Assembly: GCA_949752745.1 (NCBI GenBank) | Contig: OX457026.1 | Coordinates: 47,067,256-47,131,255 of the forward strand | Direction of reading: 5' to 3' | Origin: Protula sp. h YS-2021 | Taxonomy: Eukaryota > Annelida > Polychaeta > Sabellida > Serpulidae | DNA: 64,000 nucleotides | In this document: positions 47,736-61,731 of the stretch, in pieces | Layout: each line of letters starts with the position of its first letter | How positions within the stretch are numbered: position 1 is the stretch's first letter | Translations under genes and position numbers: made by a program | The notes under the pieces: model-generated | Told to the model about the DNA's origin: nothing | Database searches by the model: none | Seen by the model: the letters and a program-made list of their open reading frames with translations, nothing else

Positions 47736-48400
47736 TTAACAGTTAAACCTGGGGCAGTGGCAATCACCATCTTCTATATTTCCTTCAGCACCGTAATATG
47801 TAAATATTAATCCAAGCTGGTTCTTTGCATTTGCATTACTCAACTCCACTTCAGCCAGTTCTTCCTCGGTCAGATTAGTTATTTTCATCTGTTTAAGCTC
47901 AGTCAACCGGACTGCTGTCACCCAGCCATGACATTCCATACACGTCTCATCAAGCAAAAGACTGGATGGTGATGATGACGCCTCATGTAACACGCTGTTT
48001 ATTTGTGGCATTACGTTCAGCAGCGTTGCTGATTCCTTATCACTGAAGTTGATGTAGTAAGTATGACCTTTCCCTTCAAATTGAGAGCTACATACAAAGC
48101 TGACATAGCGCTTGTCGTTGAACATAATCACTTCTAAACGCTTTGATTTTGTTAAATATATTCTGAAATTAATCAAGCGCAAAGTTATCATTCACTCTCT
48201 TCCAGACAGAAGCAGAAAGTCCCATCCAATTTTCATTTCGTTTGATTCTGACGGACCGACCATAGAGACCATCTTCAATTGCTACACTGAAGGTAGCATT
48301 GATCTTGAAATTAGCTATCACCGTTTATCCCTCCAATTTAGTTACAAAGATAAATTGTTCTGAGAAATCTGTTGAAGAAATGCTTGTAGCCTTTCAAATG
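47736..48400 (-). pseudogene. Polinton-associated PC4-like ORF (copy B)
   Basis: Minus-strand pieces: FIFVTKLEG, NFKINATFSVAIEDGLYGRS then VRIKRNENWMGLSASVWKR, a frame change, EVIMFNDKRYVSFVCSSQFE, YYINFSDKESATLLNVMPQI, NSVLHEASSSPSS, CMECHGWVTAVRLTELKQ and ITNLTEEELAEVELSNA. Open from 48191 to 47736. It has two half-motifs compatible with PC4-like strands (VRI...NW.GL...W..V and RYVS...F.GK...INFSD.E...L), but similarity is weak and other folds are possible. Same gene as 39840-40404. Confidence 0.5.
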
Positions 48401-48479
48401 CTGAAGAAGTTACGTGTTGGTCAAAGCAGCAGGTCCTTCTTTCATACTCTATTTCTAGAAAATTCTTCAGAATTTTAGG

Positions 48480-48970
48480 GGGAGGGCGGTGCAAAAAAAT
48501 TGTTCAGAATAGGTTGGAAAGGATAAATGTGCAAAAATCACAATTTTTTCCAAGCTGTTCAGAATTGACTGAAATTGATAAATATGTAAAAATCATTTTT
48601 TTCCATGGGGAGTGGAGTAAAAAACCGAAGTTGCTCATAATTGTCCGAAACGGATAAATATGCAAAAAATCACAATGTTTTCCCACTGGAGGCGAGGGGG
48701 ACGTGGGGAGGAGGAAAAAAATCAAAGTTACTCAGAATTGTCTAAAATGGATAAATATGCAAAAAAAAAAACCACTATTTTTACCCACTGGACGGGAAGG
48801 GCAGGGGTGGGGGTGGGGGGAGGTCGAAAAACTAAAGTTGCCCTCAGAATTGTCTGAAACGGATAAATATGAAAAAATCCCAATTTTCCCCACGGTAGAT
48901 GGGGAACCAAAGTTGGTCAGAATTGTCTGAAACGAATAAATACGCAAAAATCACAATTTTTGCCACGGGG
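48480..48970 (+). repeat. G-rich minisatellite, right Polinton flank
   Basis: About six degenerate units of 75-110 bp each contain 'TCAGAATTGTCTGAAACG', 'GATAAATATGCAAAAATCAC', a TTTTCCCAC word and a G-run of variable length (for example GGGGTGGGGGTGGGGGGAGG at 48804). The short open frames here (both strands) are translations of the repeat. It lies just beyond the PC4-like ORF and mirrors the minus-strand array at 34010-34170. Confidence 0.75.
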
Positions 48971-49800
48971 AAGGTTGGCGGGGAGTCTCATTTTTACGTG
49001 ATTCAGGTCTAGTTATTCTATCATGGAATTTGAGATCATTTATATGATTAAACAGCACATGTCTGAACATCAATCAGCTGTCGGCAGTCGGCAATATCGA
49101 CACATATCTCATTGTTTTGGCATCCGCCTGCACTGTTCAGACATGCCTAGAGTCATTTCCCTGTTCCACTGACATTATCACTACTCGCTTTATAGTAATG
49201 GATTCAACAATAGGTGAATTTCTGAGCGACAACTTTTGCGCTAAACATGGACTCCTCCTGGGGGTATAAACGCTTAAAGGAAAACTGATTATGGAGGAAG
49301 CGCAGAATGTGGATGATCAGCATAATGTGAAATTTTTCTGATCGCTTTTCATCTTCTGTGAGCGTGTGCAAGTGGTCACATACTGAAACTAATCAGCCAC
49401 CTCCTCAAGCTCCAGTAAAACAGCCGCCTGCAAAGAGAGCTAAACCGAGTCAAGCTTTCGTGAAAGGGTCTCTGCCATCACCAATCCTGCCTGATGATAT
49501 AGTCATCAAGCTGAAGAGGCATTTGATGCTGTTTAAGAGATACTGGCAGAGTTTTTCAGACTTAGCCAAAGTCGACAGACTTACAATACGCTGGACCTGT
49601 GGCGCTCGATAATGTACATCAGAAGGGAAACTGGCACATATCAACGTCTGTCCAACGACAATGGAAGTTACTAAAGTTATTTGTCCCTGTTTCCACAGCG
49701 TAAATTTCCATTATCAGAAATGCAGAGAAGGAAAGCACCTCTGTGCCATATGATGACACAAAACAAAAAACCAAGGTCTTTCACAGGACCACCAGCTGAT
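48971..49800 (+). other. Unassigned stretch with a proline-rich open frame (49358-49612)
   Basis: The open frame reads NQPPPQAPVKQPPAKRAKP then VKGSLPSPILPDDIVIKLKR. In another frame 49540-49800 reads SIMYIRREIGTYQRLSNDNG and LSLFPQRKFPLSEMQRRKAP, protein-like but not recognised. This may be a decayed retroelement or gene fragment. Confidence 0.25.
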
Positions 49801-52026
49801 ATAAAATGAATGATGATGAATTCTTTTCAAGGAAGAAAAAGAAACTTTTTGATTTCCAAATGGTTTTTGATTTCTGGGAACTTTTGGATTTCTCTTCTTT
49901 TTTGCAGGATATTAAAGGAAACTTTCGAATTTCCAAATGGTTTTGGATTTCTTGAAAGTTGTAGATTTCTCGTTTTTTATCCCGAGGGGGGGGGAGGGGA
50001 GGAGGAGGCTTTTGTATATCCAAAAGTCTCCTTTTTTCCATGCACTTCACACCAGACAAGCTCAAACAACGACGCAAAAGTGCTAATTTGGTCTGGAAGA
50101 AGGAAAGTGGCTTTGCATGGAATATGGTCAGTTCTCGGTTTTCTGAATTTATGTTTCCGCATGAAAAAAAAAGCCAGGAAGGGTTTTTATGCACAAGCCA
50201 CATTACCTACTCAAACATACCATCCAACCGTTCAAGTTTGTCCACATACCGTCATTTGTTCCGTAATAAATACAATTTTATTTATAAATTCACCAACATT
50301 TGGAAAGCTAAATTATCATCCAGTTGTTTGCGAACGCCCGAGAAAAAAGAATGGTATTGTAGTAGTATTTGACACAATTATGCGTAGCACTTTGACCGCA
50401 CGCAGTAGATTTATTGTTCTGTTATTGTTCCCCTGAGGAAAGCGACTTCTTAAAAAGTTCGTTAAGCTATATTTCGGCAATGCCCATCTTTTGCTCTTTT
50501 CATGATTTCCTCCTCATCTTTGCTTAAAATTTTTTATGACATTTCTGCTATTATACAAGTATATACAGACATAAAAAGGACATCACCAACAAACGACGTC
50601 CGTTTACAAATTATCGTACCGATTCGGCTGTTAGCAGCATTTAAATGTTTTCAAATCCCCATTACATAAACTCGGCTTCAGCTTCGTGAGAGGCGAGAGG
50701 AAATTGTCTAGTCTTGTCTAGCTTATGGAGCCACTCGACCTTATCCGTTTAAAGAGACACCAATTTTTTTTCCAAGTGTTTGAATCATCACCTTGCGTTT
50801 AAAACCTATCCCACACAATACCATACAATATACAGTTTCCACATTGGCGCCGAGACGAATGCGATAGCAAAAGGCCTCGGGATTCGAACAAATAAAAGCA
50901 ATTGGTAGGTGGCAGTATACCTCTGCTTCCAAAAGTACGTGCACGTCCGAAATAAAAACATGCTGTCGAAATGAGTGTTGTTTGGCAGGCCTCTATATGC
51001 TTAGGATGCTAAAGTGTAATGTGTATTTTATTATGTTCCCAAAAAGCATGGGATTTAAAAATCTATTTGTGACGTGAATGGAGCTGTTGGTTGGGGAGGG
51101 GTTGTTATTGTATCCTCTCCTTTCACCGTAATTCCATATGTAACCAATTTGATTATGTAGGGTCGTATTTAGTACTCTTAGCTTTCATCAGTTTTGCCAA
51201 AAATTGATGTAACTCCTGTGAATATGTTAAGATTTTGCTTGGTAGTGATAGCTCTCACAAACTTGTGGTGTAGTACTGCATGTGGCATTGTATAACGATG
51301 ATTATTCATAGACATGCACGTCTCCTGTTGAATAAAAATCACTTTCACACCCCTGACACCATGGTGTGGTCGTGGATTATGGGCTTGTTCAATCACAACC
51401 TACAAAAGTGTTGCGGTATGAAATATGTTCTACTGAAAGTTGAACGGGAGCGTGCTATAAAAGTTGCTTTGGAAAACTACAAACTGCACATCCCTAACTA
51501 GTAATCGCACACGCCACCGAGATCCATTTGTTAAACCATCAGAGAATCAGTCCATCCCAAATCGCAGTATGGTTTTCGGGCAAACAGATCAAAGGGAAGC
51601 GCGTAAAAGACCCTGCCAAAGCAAGAGAGCAAAGAAATTTGCCTAAGAACCACCAGGTTTAGACGAAATGAATTGGTGCATTCTACTTCTACCAGTATTC
51701 GTCAACTTTTGCCGACAGACAGAACGTCATCCACTGCTCTACACAATTAACGATAAGGAAGCATCACAGTGTAAGTTTGCATGTGTGACCCATAAAGTAA
51801 TAACTAGCAGCTGCCTTGGTAACGCCAACTAGAGATGAAAGCACATAGATTATCAGTAAACCATGATTTCAGCCAGTACTACAAGATGTCGTAACTTTAC
51901 ATCCAACCAGACCAAAACTCTAGAGCTTCTTATCCAAGTGTCTTTGTAATGTCGTGCGTGTCTGGAATGTAGAGCTGTTGCGACAACTGTCATGATATCT
52001 GGGTTGGTTGCCATTTGTAACATGGT
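49801..52026. other. Unassigned stretch, short repeats only
   Basis: Two adjacent ~85-bp degenerate units sharing 'ATTTCCAAATGGTTTT.GATTTC' lie at 49850-49975, then a G-run at 49986-49998. The longest open frames (49810-50436 plus, 49781-50203 minus, 51280-51646 plus) show no recognisable domain; I would not call genes. Confidence 0.35.
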
Positions 52027-52142
52027 TTAAAATCTCAGGATGTCTTCAAATGCCTCCAGATCCCAAGGCTTCTCACCAGTTAATGTTGAAGCTGATGCCT
52101 CGTGCTCCTGGATCACTGTCGAAGATTTACTACCAACAGAGA
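52027..52142 (-). CDS. Possible terminal exon (minus strand)
   Basis: A splice-acceptor-like CTAAC...GCACAG at 52143-52160 (minus strand) precedes an open frame VSVGSKSSTVIQEHEASAST then LTGEKPWDLEAFEDILRF and a TAA stop. Phase and codon appearance look coding. It lies on the same strand as, and 1.1 kb downstream of, the guanylate cyclase exon. It could be the cyclase's C-terminal tail, but the exon expected between them (GKGKM.TYWLLGE region) is not visible, so the link is speculative. Confidence 0.25.
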
Positions 52143-53215
52143 CTGTGCATGGTTAGTTAGTAATTTTCTCGAGTTGCTGGGTGTACCGGACTATTTTCGT
52201 GTCTTGAAAACCCCAATAATATCATTCATTTCATAGGATCTTCAAGAGAGATCCATCTGTATTGACCATGAAGTCATCCAATGAACACTCACACTACTAT
52301 CGGTTCTCAAGATTCGCCGTTATCGTGCTCTCAAGAAAAATACCAAACAGTTCGACGGACATATAGACAGACGGACTGATTGTTAAGGTTGACAACATTA
52401 TTTCTTTCCTGACCTAATTAAGTGAGGGCACAGGAAAGCAAAGAAAAAGAAGGGATATTTTGAAAGCCTTGTAAAGCAATATTTCTTTGGAACTTTCAGT
52501 CTATAAGTGTAACAGGGATTCTGCAGTTGTTAGTGTTATGACTTTTTACCTAAACATTTATTTTGTTGTTGTACAAAAATAGGTTTAAAATTGTTTGTTT
52601 CTCTTGACTACAGGTTTCTCTTCTCTTATCAGATCAAAAAAGGAACATGCATATATGGCAGGTCACTGAATGACTCCAGACCAAATTCTCCCTTTGTTTG
52701 AACAGAGCCAAATGTCCCCTCTCCGAACCCCCCAAAAACAGACCAGACTAAGAGATCCTTTCTTTTGGGCTCAAAGGATTTGATACTAGTACCAAAGTAT
52801 AACAATATCAATGTCGGGCTGTGCAACGCCTTTGCTACTCGGTTTCTAACACGAACGTGGTTTAAAACAACTGTAGTAATACACTGACGCACAAGCGTTT
52901 AGAATGAAGTGAGAAAGCCCACGTATTTTATCTCAAACAACGTGTGTCACTTAAGCTATGTTTCATACAGCAAAGTCAAATCACACTTGATAGTGTAGCG
53001 CGAATCCAGTGAAACCAAAATGCTATTTGGTCTCGCACTGTGGAGCACTTTAATACTACTGTGTAAGAAAATGGGATTCAGGATGATTTGGTACTATACT
53101 CACATGTAGCATATACAATCATTCAAAATATTTCTCCAAAGTGACATACTTTAAAGTTTAAACGATATTACTTTTTAAACATATGTTATGTGAAGAAAAC
53201 TAAAAAGATGCAAAC
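52143..53215. other. Probable intron or intergenic stretch
   Basis: A short GACGGACATATAGACAGACG motif at 52356-52376 resembles the GACA elements. The minus frame 52629-52892 has no recognisable domain. Confidence 0.35.
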
Positions 53216-53406
53216 CTTCATAGCTACGGCGCCGCGAAGTTCCAGCACAAAGGTAGAGAAGAGATCAAGTAAATCCTTAGTATACGGACTGACGTGGATC
53301 TTCAGCTCTTCTCCGTTGGATTCCATGCGGGAAGCAGTATTAACCGTGTCTCCAAACAAGCAGTATCGCGGCATTTTATGTCCAACCACTCCAGCGCAGA
53401 CACCTC
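53216..53406 (-). CDS. Guanylate cyclase catalytic-domain exon
   Basis: This 191-bp exon encodes [49 protein letters not shown] and [14 protein letters not shown]. It is the C-terminal part of the class III cyclase catalytic domain of animal receptor-type guanylate cyclases (GTP to cGMP, cytoplasmic side of the membrane). NTASRMES contains the conserved Asn and Arg that contact the ribose and transition state. Splice sites are clear: ATATATAG acceptor before the first base and AAG|GTTTGC donor after the last. The incoming intron is phase 1 and the outgoing one phase 0. [14 protein letters not shown] favours the natriuretic-peptide-receptor/membrane cyclase group. GDV is usual where this has GAV (ELRGAVAMK), and STF replaces a more usual GTF/GIF. 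No neighbouring cyclase exon is visible, so either introns exceed the window or this is an orphan exon. Confidence 0.9.
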
Positions 53407-53452
53407 CTATATATGAACAAGTGGCATCACACAAGAGGTTTTGCTTACGTTA

Positions 53453-56589
<3,137 letters not shown>

Positions 56590-57120
56590 GTTTCCGCAAT
56601 AATAGTGAACTTTCGTTTTTCGACCTTGATATTATTTTTTAATATTTCTTAGGTAAAAGTTTGAAAACGAGCTCAAAATTGCCCCCTCTATGTCCTATTG
56701 CTAACGGCATATGAAGGTCACGATTCAGATTGTAAGGATACTCAACATACGGAACTTAAATATCTTCAAACTCAAATTTGATCCTATCTCTAGAAATCAG
56801 AAAATTTGCTTGGTAAATAGGCGCTTTGAAAAATAAATTGACATAAGTTTGACCTTAGCCTTTGAAGTTAAGGTCGCAAAAATCCGGTTTCGATGAGAAC
56901 TTATTATCCTTTATACGTCTACCAAGTTTGAAACTCCTACCGACTAATAGTTTAGGAGGAGTTTTCTGGAAACTACAATTAGGAAAGTAATGATGTTGAC
57001 TTCAAATTAATTCTATTTTACCAAGACCTTGTCACTCCCTTTACGTATACCAAATGTCATCTTCCCATGTCAAGTAATGTAGGAGGAGCACCAAAAAAGA
57101 AAATGGCAGAAACTTCCAGA
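56590..57120 (+). repeat. Dispersed repeat, plus orientation
   Basis: 'TTGACCTTAGCCTTTGAAG', 'CTACCAAGTTTGAAACTCCT', 'TAGTTTAGGAGGAGTTTTCT' and 'GGAAAC' occur in this order, then a second weaker round at 57000-57090 ('GACCTTGTCACTCCC', 'TACCAAATGTCATCTTCCC', 'GTAATGTAGGAGGAGC'). The same word order, reversed, is in module P (70-260, 8780-8950, 29110-29290). Confidence 0.5.
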
Positions 57121-58559
57121 ATAACTTATTAAGCAACATTGGAAACGAAGTTGTCAAGTGGGATAACTGAATAATACGGTTTTTTAATTCATCCTCTTAC
57201 ATTGTTAATTTTGATATGTCGTATTTGAATGCTTTAAGCAAAGTAGATTTTCCCTGGTGAATTACTTTTTTCCGATGATGTGGAAACAAATTTAAAGTGT
57301 TAGGGAGGCTAACTGTACATAAATTCATTCTGCCATATGCTGATTTGTCAAACTCTACCAAGAAAATGACCAAAAGTAATTGGAAGACTGGATAGAATTG
57401 GCTGCTATGCCTTTATATGCATAAATTTTTCATTTTTGAGAAACTCCTGAAGAAAACATTCTTTGCGCAATCACTTTGAGCACCCATATATATCCACTTG
57501 ATCAAATCTCTCGTCGAGTTAATTACTAAACTTACTAACATTTTTTTAACCGTTCAATATGTCTATGCCAAAAAATTGCCTTTTTTATTTTCGAATATAT
57601 CGGCTTGTAGACTACGAAGCTATGGGTTTCCCAATGTGTTAACATTGGTTATCTCGATCCATAAAAAAGAATTTTGCGGAATAAAGCGTTAGGCATGGGT
57701 ATCCCATACAGGTGCCACTGTCATTCTGTTTACAATGCTTGTCAACCATCCGACCAATCAGCATCGATGCAGTTCCTGTCATGTGATCAAGTCATTCCCA
57801 ACTTATCGCGATCCGAGTAAGAGGAGTTTGTTTCTTTTTCTCCGCTTACTTTTTGGTAAAAGTGACGGATCACAACCGAAGTAAATGTATACTTTTTTGG
57901 ATATTATCTTGGATAGTAATTTTTACGAATACAGTAAGTTTTATCTTTCTTGGTGTACGTTTTTCAGTTTGCTGACTTTGCTGTTCCCTACACGTGGCAG
58001 TTCTGGGTTTTGTCAGACCGCTTTCGTTCGGTAAATGTTTTCCTGCAATCAAGAACGTAGTATAGATTATTGGTAATAGACAGTAAGATGGTTTCTGAGC
58101 GATTTCCTCAGAATTTCCACTTTCCCTCATTGTTGGTAAACAGTTTGCATAGAGTCGGCCCTGCAAACAGGAAAGTTTCGCCTTTTCACCAACCCCATTC
58201 CCTTCTGCCAGCAGCAGTACATTGTAGGGTCGTCGCACAAGCAGTTATTACAGGTTTGGTTGTTGCATATACTATCTCTTTCTATAATAGTAAGTTTTAT
58301 AATAGTGACTTTTATATACCGATTTTCCAGATAACCTGCTCAAACCGGTTTACAAGGTGCGCATGCATGTATATATAATCATTGATTACTATCTTTTCAA
58401 AGTCAGGATTATTATAATTTCAACATGCCAATATAGTGTCTCTAAAATCCCTGTCTACTGGCACATAAGCCCAACAATAATGCAACCCTAACTTGGTAGT
58501 AGAAGACTATATAGGCACACCGACATCAATGGGGGGTTTTGCGAATTGTCATGATTCCT
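57121..58559. other. Unassigned stretch
   Basis: The longest open frame is 57870-58238 minus (NESGLTKPRTATCREQQSQQ region) with no recognisable family. I see nothing else. Confidence 0.3.
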
Positions 58560-58650
58560 GACCACGAGCGGAATTTGAACCCGGGCTACAGAATCACAAC
58601 TGCATGACTGGCAACCCTCTTTTACCACTCGGCCACGACCCCGCTGAAAA
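58560..58650 (-). repeat. tRNA-Ser/Leu-like sequence or SINE head
   Basis: The minus strand has A-box 'TGGCCGAGTGGTAAAAG', B-box 'GGTTCAAATTCC' about 60 bp later, and ends 'CGCTCGTGGTC'. Total length ~85 nt suits a type II tRNA shape. Stem pairing is imperfect, so pseudo-tRNA or SINE is likelier than an active gene. Confidence 0.55.
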
Positions 58651-58689
58651 GACAGGTCAACATTTAGTGTTGTGACGCTTTATTACGGT

Positions 58690-61345
58690 ACTGAGTAATG
58701 TAGCTACTCTTGTCCACCTCTGATACGGTGTTGAGTCGTTCACGTGTTCGTTGCAACAGCGTCGTACCTGCACGACACCTCGACACTGTGTCGGGTTGCT
58801 CTAGCGGCAATACGGCCTAGGCATCGACCACGTGTCACGGTACGAGGGTTATAGGCACAAGTACGATCATGCAATCGAATACGAGCCGATCGCGTGATAT
58901 CAATACGAGTCGTCGCTGTCACGACCCGATGCAGTGACAAGTCGATCATGTGACAGGTCGCTGCTATCACGACTCGTATAGGCAACAAGTCGTCGTTGCC
59001 ACGACCCGTGGCTGTGACGGCTCGATTAGATGATGGGTCGCTGCTATCACAAGTTCTATATGCAACACCAACACAGTGTAAGCATCGATCACGTGTCATG
59101 GTCGACACAGGTACGATCACGTGGTCAAGTACGAGCCGATGTCGTGACAGCAACGGCCTGTCACACGGCGGTGTTTCGGTTATACTCAACTGTCACGACT
59201 TGTCAAAACATGGTGTAAGCATAAATCAGAACACAGTTACAATCACGTGATCGAGTTGCTGTTATCGCAACTGTCACCATTTCATTCTGACTCGATCATG
59301 TGACTTATGTCTATAGTAGCGCATAACTCAAGTCTAGATCTTGTTTTCTTTGATACGTGATCCAGACAAAGTTGGCGTGACGGTTAGCTCAGTTGGCAGA
59401 ACGTGAGGCTGTTAATCCCACGGTCCGGCCTCCTCGGGTGGGTGACGTTCGCTCAACTGCCTCAGCTAAGCGAATGAAGTGGGCTAGATCACCTGTCACA
59501 CTGGTCGTGTGTGCTGCGAGTCGTCATTGCCACGACCTGTAGTAGTGACAGTTCAATTATGTGATGAGCTAATGCTGTCACGACTGTAGTAGCAACCAGT
59601 TGTCATTGTCACGATCCGTGACAGTGTCCATTATGTGACAGATCGATAATACCGTCGTGATCGTCGTGACTGTCACGTATCGTGTTTGTGACGAGTCGTG
59701 ACTAGGACCACTCTTCGCGGGGAAGAGTCAGTGCTATCACGACTTGTCTACATGACGGGTCGTTCCTGGCCCAACCCGTGACTGCGGCGGGTCGTCACAG
59801 TGCCGGATCCTGTCTGTGGCAACGTCACATCTCACTTGCTGCATGTCATGGGTCGCTGATAAAGCGTCTTGATCACCTGTTAATAACGCTGTATCAACTT
59901 TGATCTGCATCTTCTACAATCGTGATGACTCACTGCTTATCATAATCTGCACCCTCCACAATCATGATGACTCACTGCTGATCATGAGTCCTGTACGCAA
60001 CGGTTGTCACTCTCACGTCCCGTTGCCGTGATGGGCCGATCATGTGATAGGTCACTGCTATCACGGGTTGTGTCAGCAACGGATTGTCACTGTCACGAGG
60101 CGCAAGGGTGACGAGCCAGTGACGCAATTAGTCGATTATGCGACGGGTCGATGCTGCCACGTGCTATACATGTGATGAGTAGTGACTGTGGCCACTCGTG
60201 ACTGTGCGGGTGGTCACTGCCGAGGTTTGTCCACGTGACCGGCCGTATCTGTGAAGGGACGACTCTGCAGGATAGGGTCTGCGGTCACTCGATCACGTGT
60301 CTCGCTGTAGTAACAAGTATCGACAAAGTACCGGGTCACTCATGTCACAGTTCGTTTGCGCAGGTTCTCAATCAAGTTATTGCCTCTTTCTGTGTCAATA
60401 TTGCAAGCGTGGTCGTGTTGCAGCGACTTCACAGAGTAACGAGTAGTGGATTGGCTGGCTAACTGTAGTACGTCCATTGAGTTTCCACATGGTTGGTGCA
60501 GCTGCAACGTATCCGTAGGGGTACATCATCTGGACACTCTGTCGGGTCGTTGCATCACTGATGGCGGGCATGCAGTACGGGGTTTTCCCTATCCCTACCA
60601 AGAGCATATAGCTTCAGCAGGGAGTTCGTGTATCAGTTTTCTAAGTGAATTACTTGAAATTCTGGTTGTATTATTATGTGATCGGGTATGTGTCGATGTC
60701 CTGCCAGCAGCGATTCGTCATACTGAATTGGTGTGATAATTCAGACGCTGCTGTCACAGTTGTTGCGATGTCAGTTGCCGCGTTGTTGCTGTGTCGACTT
60801 GGATATGCAACGATCATGTGGCCGGTAGCTATGAGCCTGGTTGTCATGTTTCCCACGTCTTGTGTCGATGAAAAATTGACCATGTGAAGTCTTGTCTCTA
60901 TTGTGTTGTGTTGTGTGTTGTCATAACAGTCACGACTCCTACATGCAACATGTCATCACTCACGAGCTGTGGCAGTGACAGGCCGATTGTGCGACGGGTT
61001 GCTGCTGTCACGGGTCGTACATGCAACGGGTCGTCATTGTCACGACCCATGGCGGTGACGGGTCGGTCTTGTGACCGGTTGTTGCTGACACGCGGAATGC
61101 CCGTGTCAGCAACAATCGCTGGGACTGGTCGTTGCTGCCAAGGGTTGTCCACGTGATAAGTTGTCACTGTCATGACCGGTGATTGTGACGGGTCGTCAAT
61201 GCGGCGGGTCGGGTATGCAGCAACTCGATCACAAGTCACCCGTTGCGGTGACGGATATCGTCGCAGTGTCGAGTCCAGCATGTCACGGGTCACCCGCGCG
61301 TTGTCTCGATCACGTGTTAACGTTGCCGTGTCGACTTTATATCAC
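58690..61345. repeat. Degenerate palindrome-rich tandem array (~80-95-bp theme)
   Basis: The array repeats 'GTCACGACCCGTG', 'TGACGGGTCG', 'GATCATGTGAC' or 'GATCACGTG', 'GCTGCTGTCACG' and 'CGTACATGCAACGGGTCGTC' in varying order. Good units are near 58900-59000, 59000-59080, 59505-59600, 60005-60090 and 60955-61110. GC content is clearly higher than in flanking DNA. The many short open frames on both strands are by-products of stop-poor repeats. The part 60380-60760 is less repetitive. Confidence 0.75.
59375..59500 (+). repeat. tRNA-Asn-like sequence within the array
   Basis: 'GGTTAGCTCAGTTGGCAGAACG' and 'GAGGCTGTTAATCCC' reproduce the D-arm and anticodon arm of a tRNA with GTT anticodon. The T-arm ('GGTCCGGCCTCC') is degenerate. 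Probably a SINE head or pseudo-tRNA. Confidence 0.6.
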
Positions 61346-61731
61346 ACTTATTTAAAGTGATTAGGTCGTGTTATATTTTATTGACCTTTTATGGCAGTAA
61401 CAGTTGTTATTGCTTAATTATGTGGCTTGCTTTCTATTGTAGACCTATTGTCGATCCGCACTAGTGAGCTTACATCAAGCGGTAATCCGTATACGGGCAT
61501 ATTACATATTACTTTGGAGAATCGTCGCGACCAATGCGTGCATATGGAGGACTCAATCCTTCTTTCCTGTTGAAGCTGAGGAAGTTGGCTCGTGTGCGGG
61601 CTAAGGGTCGTAGGCGTTCGAAAAGTGATAAGTTGTCTGCGCACAATTTTGTTTCAAGAGAAGACCTTTGAAATTTTGTGCAAATTTGTGGACACGGAAA
61701 CAATTTACTGTTTAATCTCGTTTTCGGTTGA
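61346..61731. other. Unassigned stretch before the DIRS element
   Basis: May contain the 5' terminal region of the DIRS element. No terminal repeat could be identified without its other end. Confidence 0.3.

Noticed and set aside
48660..48947. Four overlapping open frames on both strands
   Set aside because: They translate a G-rich minisatellite; frames shift between units and codon use is that of the repeat.
49810..50436. 208-codon plus-strand open frame as a gene
   Set aside because: Low-complexity F/L/I-rich start from a repeated ATTTCCAAATGG phrase and a G-run; a 140-codon open frame overlaps on the other strand, and no domain is visible.
53216..53406. Processed pseudogene of a guanylate cyclase
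   Set aside because: The segment ends exactly at good acceptor and donor sites with intron-like sequence outside; a retrocopy would continue into adjoining exons.
58740..61293. Many overlapping open frames of 60-150 codons on both strands, rich in Thr/Arg/Cys
   Set aside because: Stop codons are scarce because of the CACGAC/GTCGTG-rich repeat; no frame keeps a consistent product and none shows a domain.
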